This document shows positions 63,802 through 64,000 of a stretch of DNA of 64,000 nucleotides, one piece after another. The stretch's first letter is position 1. Every line of letters begins with the position of its first letter. The position numbers and the translations under genes were made by a program. The notes under the pieces were generated by a model, which ran no database searches, was not told the origin of the DNA, and saw nothing but the letters and a program-made list of their open reading frames with translations. Source of the DNA: Myxococcus stipitatus DSM 14675 (GTDB lineage Bacteria > Myxococcota > Myxococcia > Myxococcales > Myxococcaceae); assembly GCF_000331735.1 (NCBI RefSeq), contig NC_020126.1, forward strand, positions 6,280,501 through 6,344,500, in the 5' to 3' direction.

Positions 63802-64000
63802 TCAGGGCCGCATGTTCCCCACGGTGAGGCGCTTGGCGAGGCCCGGCTCCATCACCTCGGTGCTCGCGCCCTCCTTGCCCACCGCCTCCACGGACTCGTG
63901 CGGGGCTCCCGAGATGATGAGCTTGAACTTCTCCACGGCCTCCTGGGCGTGCTGGGCCTGCTCCGGGTCCAACCGCGCGATGAGCTGCCAGAAGAGCGCG
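63802..64000 (-). CDS. C-terminal end of an unrecognised protein (runs off window end)
   Basis: The minus-strand frame is open from the window edge to a TGA at 63802-63804, giving about 66 residues. It is helical and charged (IARLDPEQAQHAQEAVEKF, SVEAVGKEGASTEVMEPG) and ends RLTVGNMRP. Codon use matches neighbours. No family is recognised. It is convergent with the diguanylate cyclase, 3 nt beyond that gene's stop. Confidence 0.65.
   Translation of the reverse strand, partial: ALFWQLIARLDPEQAQHAQEAVEKFKLIISGAPHESVEAVGKEGASTEVMEPGLAKRLTVGNMRP

Overview
The window is GC-rich, densely coded DNA typical of a myxobacterium, most likely Myxococcaceae (Myxococcus, Corallococcus or Pyxidicoccus type). 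The evidence is two proteins with MYXO-CTERM-like C-termini, a DUF4215 Cys-rich repeat lipoprotein, Ser/Thr kinases with myxobacterial architectures, many response regulators with Pro/Ala-rich linkers, and a LexA box close to the motif described for Myxococcus xanthus. Species cannot be decided from the sequence alone.

Layout. 1-3458: an accessory type VI secretion locus with a partial vgrG, divergent from a TPR-protein gene translationally coupled to a PAAR-protein gene. 3636-3754: a CAT-anticodon tRNA with a textbook terminator. 3860-5993: two paralogous secreted proteins, each with one CHNCH (CXXCH) motif at the C-terminus. 6174-9623: ribbon-helix-helix protein, a 29-codon coupled ORF, a flippase-like membrane protein, CpsB-type PHP phosphatase, yacG and a quinone oxidoreductase. 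9918-15670: an apparent operon of a Ser/Thr kinase-nSTAND NTPase, a TPR/PEGA-like protein and a 12-repeat Cys-rich lipoprotein. 15717-26933: ureohydrolase, response regulators, HtrA protease, a pseudokinase with PEGA-like domains, a HAMP-array hybrid kinase with a dead receiver, and a MshEN-domain protein.

26935-43752 (all minus): two signalling genes (a 1131-aa multi-receiver kinase/GGDEF hub overlapping a membrane histidine kinase), a FecR-like protein, then four large secreted or surface proteins (beta-propeller MYXO-CTERM, Ig-like, SdrD_B plus beta-barrel, and a giant MYXO-CTERM protein). The sensors may govern the surface genes, but that link rests on gene order only. 43882-44547 is lexA, with an SOS-box-like site placed between it and the hub gene.

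44573-64000 is mostly housekeeping: surE followed by an NlpD-like lipoprotein gene, a CsgG-like/barrel protein and a TPR lipoprotein; a divergent ADP-ribosylglycohydrolase homologue with altered catalytic motifs; a 58-aa ORF; a YbgC-like thioesterase, glpX and a SRPBCC protein; a PafA-like phosphatase; a hydrolase divergent from its probable WYL regulator; nadC, valS with a fused histone-H1-like tail, a response regulator, a CheW-like protein and a diguanylate cyclase. No insertion sequence, integrase, CRISPR array, rRNA or replication origin was seen. The most unusual items are the CHNCH paralogues, the ValRS tail, the vgrG/TPR/PAAR locus, the STAND-kinase operon, the surface operon and several degenerate signalling domains.
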